Below are positions 1-7,790 of a stretch of 18,651 bases of DNA, piece after piece. Where the stretch lies: positions 1-18,651 of the forward strand of contig JAEEVI010000010.1 of assembly GCA_016287035.1 (NCBI GenBank). Reading direction: 5' to 3'. How positions within the stretch are numbered: position 1 is the first letter of the stretch; the number at the start of each line of letters is the position of its first letter. The stretch is from Bacillota bacterium. Its GTDB lineage: Bacteria > Bacillota > Clostridia > Peptostreptococcales > Anaerovoracaceae. Under the pieces are notes generated by a model. The model worked only from the letters and a program-made list of their open reading frames with translations, had not been told where the DNA came from and searched no databases. A program made the translations under genes and the position numbers.

Positions 1-651
1 ATCGAGAATCCCTCGAACCTGCCCGATCCGACCTGCTACGATCATATAGAAGAGCCCATGGTCAAGGCGACGATAATGCTGCCGAAGGAGTACGTCGGCT
101 CGATAATGGAGTTGTGCCAGGACAGGCGCGGCATCATGGAGCACATGGAATACATAACAGAGCAGCGCGTGGCGCTCCACTACGAGCTTCCGCTCAACGA
201 GGTGATCTACGATTTCTTCGACGCGCTCAAGTCCAAGACGCGCGGCTACGGCTCGCTCGACTACGAGTTCTCGCACTATCAGAAGTCGAGCCTCGTAAAG
301 CTCGATATACTGCTCAACAGAGAGATTGTCGACGCGTTCTCGATGATAGTCCACGAGTCGAAGGCGTACCAGCGGGCGAGGTTCGTGTGCGAGAAGCTCA
401 AGGAAGTGATCCCGATGCACCAGTTCGAGGTGCCCATACAGGCCGCGATAGGGCAGAAGGTGATCGCGCGCGAGACTGTAAAGGCGTACAGGAAGGACGT
501 TCTGGCCAAGTGCTACGGCGGCGATATCTCAAGAAAGAAGAAGCTGCTCGAAAAGCAGAAGGAAGGAAAGAAGCGCATGCGCCAGTTCGGCACCGTGGAG
601 GTGCCGCAGGAGGCGTTCACCGCGGTCCTCAAATACGACGACAACAAGTAG
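1..651 (+). CDS. lepA: Elongation factor 4 (LepA), C-terminal part
   Basis: This is the 3' end of a gene that begins before the window; the reading frame is open from base 1 and gives 216 residues. The protein is a ribosome-associated GTPase of the EF-G family that acts on stalled or mistranslocated elongation complexes. Only the EF-G domain V-like part and the LepA-specific C-terminal domain are present; the GTPase domain lies upstream. Recognition rests on the LepA pattern of the phrases EEPMVKATIMLPKEYVG and the following CQDRRG, on the basic ISRKKKLLEKQKEGKKRMR segment, and on the ending that runs through GTVEVPQEAFTAVL. The ATG at position 58 is an internal methionine, not a start. hemW follows 35 bases later, a frequent lepA-hemW neighbourhood in Bacillota. 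Nothing looks damaged. Confidence 0.96.
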   Translation: MENPSNLPDPTCYDHIEEPMVKATIMLPKEYVGSIMELCQDRRGIMEHMEYITEQRVALHYELPLNEVIYDFFDALKSKTRGYGSLDYEFSHYQKSSLVKLDILLNREIVDAFSMIVHESKAYQRARFVCEKLKEVIPMHQFEVPIQAAIGQKVIARETVKAYRKDVLAKCYGGDISRKKKLLEKQKEGKKRMRQFGTVEVPQEAFTAVLKYDDNK

Positions 652-657
652 CCTTAA

Positions 658-685
658 GGGGCGCCGGAAGGCGCCCCGTGTTTTC
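658..685 (+). terminator. Rho-independent terminator after lepA
   Basis: A perfect 8-bp GC stem, GGGGCGCC (658-665) with GGCGCCCC (670-677), is closed by a GGAA (GNRA-type) tetraloop and followed by GTGTTTTCT, a short T run. It lies 6 bases after the lepA stop and ends only about 2 bases before the hemW start, so transcription of hemW would need read-through or a promoter inside lepA. Confidence 0.75.
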
Positions 686-686
686 T

Positions 687-1889
687 ATGGAAAAGATCGG
701 AATATACATCCACATACCGTTCTGCGAAAGGAAGTGCAGGTACTGCGATTTCCCGTCGTTCGCGGGCGTGTCCCGAGATGACAGGAAGCGGTACTTCAGG
801 GCGCTGCTGGCGGAGGTAAGGGAATGCGCCGGCGTTCTGCGGGGCGAACGCGCGGCCGACACTGTGTTCGTCGGCGGCGGCACTCCGACGGCGCTCGACG
901 CGGGCGCGCTCGAGGAGCTCATAGGCACGGTGCTCGAGGAGTTCAGCGTCCGCGAAGGCGCGGAGATAACGACGGAAGCGAATCCCGGAACGGTCGATGC
1001 CGCGTACCTTTCGAGGCTCTTCCGTGCGGGCTTCGGCAGGATCAGCTTCGGCGTCCAGAGCTTTTCGGACGAGGTTCTCTCCGCTCTTGGGCGTATACAT
1101 ACTTCCGCGCAGGCGCGGGACGCGGTGCTCGCGGCGCGGGCGGCGGGCTTTGAGAACGTGAACGTCGACCTGATGCTCGGCGTGCCGCGCCAGACGCTTT
1201 CAGTCTGGGAGAGGGATCTCGCGGAGGCCGTTTCGCTCGGCCCCGCGCACGTATCGTTCTACAGCCTGCAGCTCGAGGAAGGAACGCCTCTTTACGAAGA
1301 TTACAGGAACGGCCTTGCGGAGCTCCCCGCGTGGGACGATAACAGGGCGATGTACGCGGCGGCGAGGGACTTCCTCGCGGAGAACGGGTACGGGCGCTAC
1401 GAGATATCTAACGCCGCGAGGGAGGGCTTCCGGTGCCGTCACAACATGAAGTACTGGACGATGGCCGACTATCTCGGTCTCGGCTCTTCGGCCCATTCGT
1501 TCTTCGGCGGCCGCCGCTTCTCGAATCCGCGGGAGCCGGACGAATACGTCCGCGGCGGAGGCGCGGCGCGCGCTCTCGAGGCTTCGCTCAGGGATCCCGT
1601 ATGCGGGCCGTCGCCCGAAGGACGCTTCGCGCGCGCGTCCGAAGACGCGCTCAAAGAGCTTATGGGCGACTTTATATTCACGGAGCTCAGGCTGACGGAG
1701 GGCTTCGCTCCTTCCGATTTCAGCGGAACGTTCGGCAGGCCGTTTTCGGACGTCTTCGGACGCGCGGCGGACGCCCTCGCCGCGGAGGGGCTCCTGTTTA
1801 TAAGCGAAGACAGGATAAAACTCACGGAGAAGGGGATCGGCATGACGAACCCCGTAATGGAAAGGCTTTTGACATGTCCGGATACGTAA
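687..1889 (+). CDS. hemW: Radical-SAM haem chaperone HemW (HemN-like)
   Basis: A 400-residue cytoplasmic radical-SAM protein of the HemN/HemW family. The opening MEKIGIYIHIPFC is the family's canonical N-terminus, which fixes the ATG at 687. The [4Fe-4S]-SAM motif is C13-x3-C17-x2-C20, followed by D21-F22. A Phe two residues after the third Cys, where coproporphyrinogen dehydrogenase HemN has a fourth Cys, is typical of HemW, a haem-binding and haem-transfer protein. Further support comes from FVGGGTPTALD, the FGVQSF segment, and the FYSLQLEEGTPLY stretch near the middle. A HemN C-terminal-like domain occupies roughly the last 100 residues. The start is odd: no Shine-Dalgarno sequence sits at normal spacing, and the preceding bases belong to the terminator after lepA. 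The 3' end overlaps glpK by 16 bases in another frame. Older annotations of such genes as oxygen-independent coproporphyrinogen oxidase are probably wrong for this subgroup. Confidence 0.93.
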   Translation: MEKIGIYIHIPFCERKCRYCDFPSFAGVSRDDRKRYFRALLAEVRECAGVLRGERAADTVFVGGGTPTALDAGALEELIGTVLEEFSVREGAEITTEANPGTVDAAYLSRLFRAGFGRISFGVQSFSDEVLSALGRIHTSAQARDAVLAARAAGFENVNVDLMLGVPRQTLSVWERDLAEAVSLGPAHVSFYSLQLEEGTPLYEDYRNGLAELPAWDDNRAMYAAARDFLAENGYGRYEISNAAREGFRCRHNMKYWTMADYLGLGSSAHSFFGGRRFSNPREPDEYVRGGGAARALEASLRDPVCGPSPEGRFARASEDALKELMGDFIFTELRLTEGFAPSDFSGTFGRPFSDVFGRAADALAAEGLLFISEDRIKLTEKGIGMTNPVMERLLTCPDT

Positions 1890-3364
1890 TGGCGCTTGAC
1901 GCCGGCACTACGAGCAACAGATGCATAATATTCGACAGGAGCGGAAAGCCCGCGGCTTCAGCCCAGAAGGAGTTCCGCCAGATATATCCGCGGCCGGGCT
2001 GGGTCGAGCACGATCCCGTGGAGCTGTGGTCGACGCAGATAGGCGTCTGCGCGGAGGCGATGTCGCGGCTGGGGATCACCGCCGCCGATATCGCCGCGAT
2101 CGGTATAACCAACCAGCGCGAGACGACGATCGTCTGGGACAGGGAGACCGGCGTTCCCGTGTACAACGCTATAGTCTGGCAGTGCAGGCGCACGGCGGAC
2201 CTCTGCGAGAAGCTCAGGGCGAGGGGTCTTTCGGACGTCATAAGAAAAAAAACAGGACTGGCTCTTGATCCGTATTTCAGCGCGACGAAGCTCGCGTGGA
2301 TACTCGAAAACGTCGAAGGCGCGAGGGAAAAGGCCGGGAGCGGCCGGCTCCTGTTCGGGACGGTGGACACGTGGCTGATCTGGAAGCTGAGCGGCGGAAA
2401 GCTGCATATCACCGACTATTCCAACGCGTCGAGGACGATGCTCTTCAATATAAACACCCTCAGCTGGGACGACGACATCCTCCGCGAGCTCGGCATACCG
2501 CGCCGCATGCTGCCGGAGCCCGTCCCGAGCTCGGGCGTGTACGGATATACCGATCCCGCGCTGCTCGGCGGCCCGATCGCGATCGCGGCTGCGGCCGGAG
2601 ACCAGCAGGCAGCCCTGTTCGGCCAGAACTGCTTTTATCCCGGAGACGCGAAGAACACGTACGGCACGGGCGGCTTCCTCCTCATGAACACCGGAGAAAA
2701 GCCGGTGTTGTCGGAGAACGGCCTTATAACGACGATCGCCTGGGGGCTCGGAGGAAAGGTCTTCTACGCGCTCGAGGGCTCGATATTCGTCGCCGGTGCC
2801 GCAGTGCAGTGGCTTCGCGACGAGATGAAGCTGATACCTGATGCTCCGTCGTCGGAGGAATGCGCGCTGCGCGTGCCGGACACAGGAGGAGTGTATCTCG
2901 TTCCTGCTTTCGTTGGCCTCGGAGCGCCGTACTGGGATCCTTACGCTCGTGGAACGATCGTCGGGATAACGCGCGGCACGAACAGAGACCATATAGTGCG
3001 CGCCGCGCTGGAATCCATAGCCTTTCAGAGCTTCGACGTCCTGAAGGCGATGGAGCAGGACGGAGGGATCGCGCTGAAGGACCTCAAGGTCGACGGCGGC
3101 GCCATAAACAACGGCTTCCTGATGCAGTTCCAGGCGGACATCATAGGCCACAGGCTCGTCCGTCCCGTATCGACGGAAACGACCGCCCTGGGAGCGGCGA
3201 GCCTCGCGGGTCTCGCCTGCGGCTTCTGGAGCGGCACGGACGAGCTCGAGCAGAACTGGAGCGCGGGCATGATATGCGAGCCGTCGATGGGCGAGGCCGA
3301 GCGCGCGAGCCTGATCGGGGGCTGGCACAGGGCTGTGGAGCGCTCGCTGGGCTGGGCGCGGTAG
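1874..3364 (+). CDS. glpK: Glycerol kinase
   Basis: A 496-residue FGGY-family kinase, close to the usual length of about 500, that phosphorylates glycerol to sn-glycerol 3-phosphate with ATP. The N-terminal phosphate loop reads ALDAGTTSNR (residues 7-16), ITNQRETT lies at 78-85, the glycerol-contacting region includes WQCRRT, and GDQQAALFGQ (242-251) carries the predicted catalytic Asp243. ATP-site segments YGTGGF and VDGGAINN follow. The ATG at 1874 is chosen because GGAAAGG lies 8 bases upstream and residues SGYVMALD align with the usual kinase N-terminus; a second ATG at 1889 overlaps the hemW stop and would remove the first strand. The loop before GDQQ has no histidine, so the HPr-dependent phosphorylation site known from enterococcal glycerol kinase appears absent. 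No glycerol facilitator or glycerol-3-phosphate dehydrogenase is in view. Confidence 0.96.
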   Translation: MSGYVMALDAGTTSNRCIIFDRSGKPAASAQKEFRQIYPRPGWVEHDPVELWSTQIGVCAEAMSRLGITAADIAAIGITNQRETTIVWDRETGVPVYNAIVWQCRRTADLCEKLRARGLSDVIRKKTGLALDPYFSATKLAWILENVEGAREKAGSGRLLFGTVDTWLIWKLSGGKLHITDYSNASRTMLFNINTLSWDDDILRELGIPRRMLPEPVPSSGVYGYTDPALLGGPIAIAAAAGDQQAALFGQNCFYPGDAKNTYGTGGFLLMNTGEKPVLSENGLITTIAWGLGGKVFYALEGSIFVAGAAVQWLRDEMKLIPDAPSSEECALRVPDTGGVYLVPAFVGLGAPYWDPYARGTIVGITRGTNRDHIVRAALESIAFQSFDVLKAMEQDGGIALKDLKVDGGAINNGFLMQFQADIIGHRLVRPVSTETTALGAASLAGLACGFWSGTDELEQNWSAGMICEPSMGEAERASLIGGWHRAVERSLGWAR

Positions 3365-3444
3365 ACTTATAGCGCTCAGGTGAGTCACCGCGCAACTATT
3401 ATGCAACTATTTGCGCATATTTTGAATATTTTGTGCATAAACTA

Positions 3445-3472
3445 TTGACTTTTATTAAAAAAAGTGAATAAT
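3445..3472 (+). promoter_or_regulatory. Predicted sigma-70/sigma-A promoter of the arg operon
   Basis: TTGACT (3445-3450, five of six -35 bases) and AATAAT (3467-3472, five of six -10 bases) are separated by 16 bases. They lie in the AT-rich gap between glpK and argC, with the start of transcription expected near 3479. Seen directly from sequence; activity is inferred. Confidence 0.65.
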
Positions 3473-3480
3473 TATTAAAA
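3463..3480. promoter_or_regulatory. Predicted ARG box (ArgR/AhrC operator)
   Basis: The core TGAATAATTATTAA (3465-3478) matches the ARG-box core TGAATWWWWATTCA at all positions except one (A instead of C near the end). It covers the -10 of the predicted argC promoter, the expected place for arginine-dependent repression. Inverted symmetry is TGAATAA/TTATTaA. The regulator gene is not in this window. Confidence 0.65.
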
Positions 3481-3517
3481 AGCTTACACTGAAAGAGTAT
3501 CCCCGAAAGGAAGACTG

Positions 3518-4447
3518 ATGACAAAGGTATTCATCGACGGCAGCGCCGGCACGACGGGTCTGCGCATATACGACAGGCTCGCGCGGCGCGAGGACATAGA
3601 GCTCATATCGCTGACAGAGGAACTGAGAAAGGACATCGGAGCCAGAAAGGACGCGCTCAACAGCGCCGACGTCGCGTTCCTGTGCCTTCCCGACAGCGCC
3701 GCGATCGAATCCTGCGGTCTTGTGGAAAACGAAAACACGGTTATAATAGACACGTCGACCGCGCACAGGACGGCGCCCGGATGGACGTACGGATTCCCTG
3801 AGATAAAGGGCGTCGGAGACGGCGTGGCTTCGGCGAAGCGCATAGCCAACCCCGGCTGCCACGCGAGCGGGTTCATCGCTCTCGTCGCGCCGCTCGTGCA
3901 GTGCGGAGCGATAGACAGCTCCACGGAGCTGTCGTGCTTTTCGCTCACCGGGTATTCCGGAGGCGGCAAGAAGATGATAGCGCAGTACGAGGATCCGCGG
4001 CGCGATCCGCTGCTCGCGGCTCCCCGCATGTACGGCCTTACGCAGAAGCACAAGCATCTGCCCGAGATGAGCGCCGTATGCGGGCTCGAAAAGGAGCCGG
4101 TCTTCTGTCCGATAGTCGCCCCGTACTACGCGGGGATGGAGGTCACGGTGCCTCTGTTCAGGGATCAGATAAACTGCGGCGCCGGGGAGATAAGCGACAT
4201 ATACCGCGAGTACTACAGAGGCGGTCTCGTCAGATACAGCGGAGCTTCAGAGGAGGGCTTCTGCTCGGCGGGCGCTTTCGAAGGAAGAGACGACATGGAA
4301 GTGTCGGTGTTCGGAAACGACGACAGGCTGCTGCTCGTCAGCAGATTCGACAATCTGGGCAAGGGCGCCAGCGGCGCGGCCCTTCAGAATATGAACTTAG
4401 TTCTCGGACTGGAGCAGAGCTTCGGTCTGTGCGTACAGGAGGAATAA
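3518..4447 (+). CDS. argC: N-acetyl-gamma-glutamyl-phosphate reductase (short, type 2)
   Basis: A 309-residue cytoplasmic NADPH-dependent reductase making N-acetylglutamate 5-semialdehyde, the third step of ornithine synthesis. The dinucleotide-binding loop is DGSAGTTGLRI (residues 7-17). The catalytic cysteine is predicted at C114 in ANPGCHASGF, with a conserved histidine-rich stretch at KHKHLPEM. At about 310 residues with a compact C-terminal domain it belongs to the shorter type 2 ArgC group rather than the more common 340-residue type. GAAAGGA lies 6 bases before the ATG. It is the first gene of the operon; argJ begins 5 bases after its stop. Expected to be repressed by arginine through the ARG box upstream. 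Confidence 0.95.
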   Translation: MTKVFIDGSAGTTGLRIYDRLARREDIELISLTEELRKDIGARKDALNSADVAFLCLPDSAAIESCGLVENENTVIIDTSTAHRTAPGWTYGFPEIKGVGDGVASAKRIANPGCHASGFIALVAPLVQCGAIDSSTELSCFSLTGYSGGGKKMIAQYEDPRRDPLLAAPRMYGLTQKHKHLPEMSAVCGLEKEPVFCPIVAPYYAGMEVTVPLFRDQINCGAGEISDIYREYYRGGLVRYSGASEEGFCSAGAFEGRDDMEVSVFGNDDRLLLVSRFDNLGKGASGAALQNMNLVLGLEQSFGLCVQEE

Positions 4448-4452
4448 AAGAG

Positions 4453-5667
4453 ATGAAACTCATACAGGGCGGACCCTGCGCGGCCAGGGGATTCAAGGCC
4501 AGCGGCGTGCACTGCGGGATCCGCAAGAACCATTCGAAGAAGGATATCGCGCTCATCGTGAGCGACGTGCCGGCGTCCGCGGCGGCAGTATATACGACTA
4601 ATCTCGTAAAGAGCGCTCCTATATACGTGACTCAGAAGCATCTCGCCGACGGCATCGCCAAGGCGGTCATATGCAACAGCGGAAACGCCAACACGTGCAA
4701 CGCCGACGGCGTCGAGATCGCCGAAAAGACGTGCGATATACTCGCGGAGCAGCTCGGCATAGACGCCTCCGACATAGTCGTCGCCTCCACAGGCGTCATC
4801 GGTCTTCCTCTTGACATAAAGCCTTTCGAGGACGGCATCCCGCAGCTCATAGCGGCTCTTTCCGAAGACGGCGCCGAAGACGCGGTCGAGGGCATAATGA
4901 CGACCGACACCGTAAAGAAGATGGCCGCGGTCGAATTCGAGCTCGGAGGAAAGATCTGCAGGATGGGCGGCATGGCCAAGGGCAGCGGCATGATCCATCC
5001 CAACATGGCGACCATGCTCGTGTTCATAACCACGGACGCGGCGATAAGCCCCGCGATGCTGCAGAAGGCCCTGTCCGGCGACGTGCAGGCGACGTTCAAC
5101 ATGCTCAGCATCGACGGAGACACCTCCACGAACGATATGGTGACGGTGCTCGCGAACGGCCTCGCCGGAAACGCGCCGATAGAATCGGAGGGCGAGGATC
5201 TTTGCGTATTCATGAAAGCGCTCAACACCCTCACGGTCCAGCTCTGCCGCATGATCGTCGCGGACGGAGAGGGCGCGACGAAGATGCTCGAATGCAAGGT
5301 CAGCGGAGCCGCCGATCTGGAGACGGCCAGGAAGGTCGCAAAGAGCGTCGTGTGCTCCAGCCTGCTCAAGGCGGCGATGTTCGGAGCGGACGCGAACTGG
5401 GGCAGGGTCCTCTGCGCCATAGGCTACAGCGGAGCCGACCTTGACGTGAGCAAGATCGGCGTCAGCTTTTCCAGCGCCGCCGGGACCGTCGAGGTCTGCA
5501 GGAACGGAGCCGGCATAGAGTTTTCCGAGGAGCTCGCCAAGAAGATCCTCACGGAAGACGAGATAGACATCAACGTCAGCCTCGGGAGCGGAGACGTCTG
5601 CGCCTGCGCGTGGGGCTGCGATCTCACATACGACTACGTCAGGATAAACGGCGATTACCGCTCTTAG
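4453..5667 (+). CDS. argJ: Ornithine acetyltransferase / N-acetylglutamate synthase ArgJ
   Basis: A 404-residue protein that moves the acetyl group from N-acetylornithine to glutamate, giving the cyclic acetyl economy of arginine synthesis; many members also use acetyl-CoA. The self-cleavage and nucleophile motif KGSGMIHPNMATML (residues 176-189) places the catalytic threonine at T187, so the precursor should be cut before it into alpha and beta subunits. The N-terminal pattern GFKASGVHCGIRK and the later NMLSIDGDTSTNDMV and FGADANWGR segments are ArgJ hallmarks. The ATG at 4453 is preceded by AGGAGG with 10 bases spacing, lying inside the last codons of argC. The frame is open further upstream inside argC, but that extension has no family similarity. 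Whether the enzyme is mono- or bifunctional cannot be told from sequence alone. Confidence 0.96.
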   Translation: MKLIQGGPCAARGFKASGVHCGIRKNHSKKDIALIVSDVPASAAAVYTTNLVKSAPIYVTQKHLADGIAKAVICNSGNANTCNADGVEIAEKTCDILAEQLGIDASDIVVASTGVIGLPLDIKPFEDGIPQLIAALSEDGAEDAVEGIMTTDTVKKMAAVEFELGGKICRMGGMAKGSGMIHPNMATMLVFITTDAAISPAMLQKALSGDVQATFNMLSIDGDTSTNDMVTVLANGLAGNAPIESEGEDLCVFMKALNTLTVQLCRMIVADGEGATKMLECKVSGAADLETARKVAKSVVCSSLLKAAMFGADANWGRVLCAIGYSGADLDVSKIGVSFSSAAGTVEVCRNGAGIEFSEELAKKILTEDEIDINVSLGSGDVCACAWGCDLTYDYVRINGDYRS

Positions 5668-5675
5668 GAGGGACG

Positions 5676-6545
5676 ATGGATACCGGATTTTCCAACGCGC
5701 AGCGCGCGGAGGTGCTCACCCAGGCGCTGCCTTACATCAAAAGATACGTCGGAAAGGTCGTCGTAATAAAGTACGGCGGCAACGCGATGATCTCGCCGAC
5801 GCTGAAGGAACAGGTGATGGAGGACATAGTCCTTCTCTGGCTCATCGGCGTCAAGGTCGTGCTCGTGCACGGCGGCGGCCCGGAGATAAGCGAGATGATG
5901 GACAGGCTCGGCAAGAAGGCCGAGTTCGTGGAGGGCCTCAGGGTCACCGACAAGGAGACCGTCGACATCGTCCAGATGGTCCTGGCGGGGCGCATAAACA
6001 AGAGCCTCGTAAACCTCCTCTCGACGAAGGGAGGCAGGGCGATCGGGCTCTCGGGCGTCGACGGAAGGCTCATAGAGGCCGAGATGAAGGACGAGAAGCT
6101 CGGATACGTCGGAAAGATCACGAAGATAAACATCAAGCCCGTCACGGACCTCCTCGACAACGGATACATACCCGTAATATCGACGGTCGCGTGCGACAGG
6201 GACGGCAACACGTACAACATAAACGGCGACACGGCAGCGGCGCACATAGCCGGAGCCCTTTCGGCCAAGAGGCTCATAATGATGACTGACATCGCGGGAG
6301 TGCTGCGCGACAAGGACGATCCGTCCTCGCTCATCCCCGAGATAAAGGTCGAGGACACTCAGAAGCTGTACGACGAGGGGATAATCTCCGGCGGCATGAT
6401 CCCGAAGGTCGGCTGCTGCACGGAGGCGATATCCAGGGGCGTGCACAAGGTCATAATAATGGACGGACGCGTGCCGCACGCGATCCTCATGGAGCTCCTC
6501 ACCGACGAGGGCGCCGGAACGATGATAACAGGTAAAGGCGAATGA
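5676..6545 (+). CDS. argB: Acetylglutamate kinase
   Basis: A 289-residue amino-acid-kinase-family enzyme phosphorylating N-acetylglutamate with ATP. Key elements are IKYGGNAM (31-38, with the phosphate-binding K32), LVHGGGPEISEMM (63-75), the VDGRLIEA segment and the C-terminal GGMIPKVGCC. The roughly 25 residues before the first strand (FSNAQRAEVLTQALPYIKRY) form the N-terminal helix found in hexameric, arginine-inhibited kinases and absent from the arginine-insensitive E. coli type, so feedback inhibition is inferred. The start follows AGGAGG, which overlaps the argJ stop, with only 4 bases spacing. The stop overlaps the argD start as ATGA, suggesting translational coupling. Confidence 0.96.
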   Translation: MDTGFSNAQRAEVLTQALPYIKRYVGKVVVIKYGGNAMISPTLKEQVMEDIVLLWLIGVKVVLVHGGGPEISEMMDRLGKKAEFVEGLRVTDKETVDIVQMVLAGRINKSLVNLLSTKGGRAIGLSGVDGRLIEAEMKDEKLGYVGKITKINIKPVTDLLDNGYIPVISTVACDRDGNTYNINGDTAAAHIAGALSAKRLIMMTDIAGVLRDKDDPSSLIPEIKVEDTQKLYDEGIISGGMIPKVGCCTEAISRGVHKVIIMDGRVPHAILMELLTDEGAGTMITGKGE

Positions 6546-7705
6546 ACGTAAAAGAGACGGACGCCCGCTACGTCGCGGGCACATATAAACGGTTCCCCGT
6601 GGAGCTCGTCCGCGGACAGGGCTCTCTGGTGTACGATGAAAACGGCAGGGAATACATCGATCTGGGGACAGGCATAGCGGTAAACTCCTTCGGGATCGGT
6701 GATCCCGAGTGGAAGAAGGCGGTGGAGGCCCAGCTCGACAGGATCCAGCACACGTGCAACCTCTATTATTCGGAGCCGTGCGCGAAGCTGGCGGAGCTGC
6801 TCTGCGAGCGGACCGGAATGAAGAAGGTCTTCTTCGGGAACTCCGGAGCCGAGGCCAACGAGGGCGCGATCAAGGCGGCGAGGAAGTACGCCGCGGAGAA
6901 GAAGGGCCCCGAGTACTTTACGATAATAACGCTGAAGAACAGCTTCCACGGAAGGACGCTGACCACGCTCGCCGCGACAGGACAGGACTATTTCCACGGT
7001 CTTTACAGGCCGCTCACTCCGGGCTTCGCGCACGCGGAGCCGAACGATCTCGAAGGCCTTAAGAAGCTCGCTTCGGAGACAAAGGCGGCCGGGATATTCA
7101 TCGAATGCGTTCAGGGCGAGGGCGGCGTCATAGCGCTCGACAGTGATTTCGTGCGCGGAGCCGCGGAGTTCGCCGCGGAGAACGACATAGTGTTCATGGT
7201 CGACGAGGTGCAGACGGGCAACGGAAGGACCGGAAAGCTCTATTCGTACATGAATTTCGGCATAGAGCCGGACGTGGTCACTACTGCGAAGGGCCTCGCG
7301 GGCGGCCTGCCGATAGGCGCGGTGCTCCTCGGCGAAAAGCTGGAGAACGTGTTCGGACCGGGAGACCACGGTTCCACGTTCGGCGGCAATCCCGTAAGCT
7401 GCGCCGGCGCTATAAGCGTCATCTCGCGCATAGACGACGATCTGCTGGCGGGAGTCGCGAAAAAGAGCAGCATGATATTCTCGGCCCTCAGCGGAGCCGA
7501 AGGCGTCGAATCCGTCAGCGGCATGGGCCTGATGATCGGCATAAAGACCGTAAAGCCTGCGTCAGAGGTGGTCGCGGCATGCATCGAAAAGGGCGTCCTC
7601 TGCCTGACGGCCAAGGACAAGGTGAGGCTGCTCCCCGCGCTCAACATCCCCGACGAGCTGCTCGAAAAGGCTCTCGGGATAATAAAGGAGGTGTGCGCGG
7701 CATAG
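6542..7705 (+). CDS. argD: Acetylornithine aminotransferase
   Basis: A 387-residue PLP-dependent class III aminotransferase converting N-acetylglutamate semialdehyde to N-acetylornithine with glutamate as amino donor. The PLP lysine is predicted at K250 in TTAKGLAGGLPIG; the cofactor aspartate lies in MVDEVQTGNGRTG (219-231); the phosphate-binding GNSGAEANEGA is at 99-109, and NSFHGRT at 133-139. The gene starts within the argB stop (ATGA overlap), is last in the operon and is followed by a strong terminator. Its position after argCJB makes the acetylornithine role more likely than succinyl-diaminopimelate transamination, and the dehydrogenase route found downstream needs no such transaminase. 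Confidence 0.95.
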   Translation: MNVKETDARYVAGTYKRFPVELVRGQGSLVYDENGREYIDLGTGIAVNSFGIGDPEWKKAVEAQLDRIQHTCNLYYSEPCAKLAELLCERTGMKKVFFGNSGAEANEGAIKAARKYAAEKKGPEYFTIITLKNSFHGRTLTTLAATGQDYFHGLYRPLTPGFAHAEPNDLEGLKKLASETKAAGIFIECVQGEGGVIALDSDFVRGAAEFAAENDIVFMVDEVQTGNGRTGKLYSYMNFGIEPDVVTTAKGLAGGLPIGAVLLGEKLENVFGPGDHGSTFGGNPVSCAGAISVISRIDDDLLAGVAKKSSMIFSALSGAEGVESVSGMGLMIGIKTVKPASEVVAACIEKGVLCLTAKDKVRLLPALNIPDELLEKALGIIKEVCAA

Positions 7706-7731
7706 CCACGCGCTCAAACGCGAAATGTCCT

Positions 7732-7759
7732 GGCCCGGATCCGAAGATCCGGGCCTTTT
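7732..7759 (+). terminator. Rho-independent terminator of the arg operon
   Basis: A perfect 10-bp stem, GGCCCGGATC (7732-7741) with GATCCGGGCC (7746-7755), has a CGAA loop and is followed by TTTTGCGTTTT. It lies 26 bases after the argD stop and is the clearest intrinsic terminator in the window. Confidence 0.92.
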
Positions 7760-7790
7760 GCGTTTTAAGGCCTTAATTTTTCTGGATTCC

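Noticed and set aside
114..686. In-frame N-terminal extension of hemW reaching back into lepA
   Set aside because: The extension is an arginine-rich out-of-frame reading of lepA; the conserved HemW protein begins at 687.
1958..3406. A 482-codon open frame on the minus strand opposite glpK
   Set aside because: It is an antisense shadow of a clear glycerol kinase with no recognisable domain or ribosome binding site.
3423..3437. Possible second ARG box TGAAT...TGCA
   Set aside because: The half-sites are one base too far apart for the usual 14-base core, so it is only mentioned as a half-site array.
3901..4452. In-frame N-terminal extension of argJ inside argC
   Set aside because: The extra residues are an out-of-frame reading of argC, and the ATG at 4453 has a good ribosome binding site and the family N-terminus.
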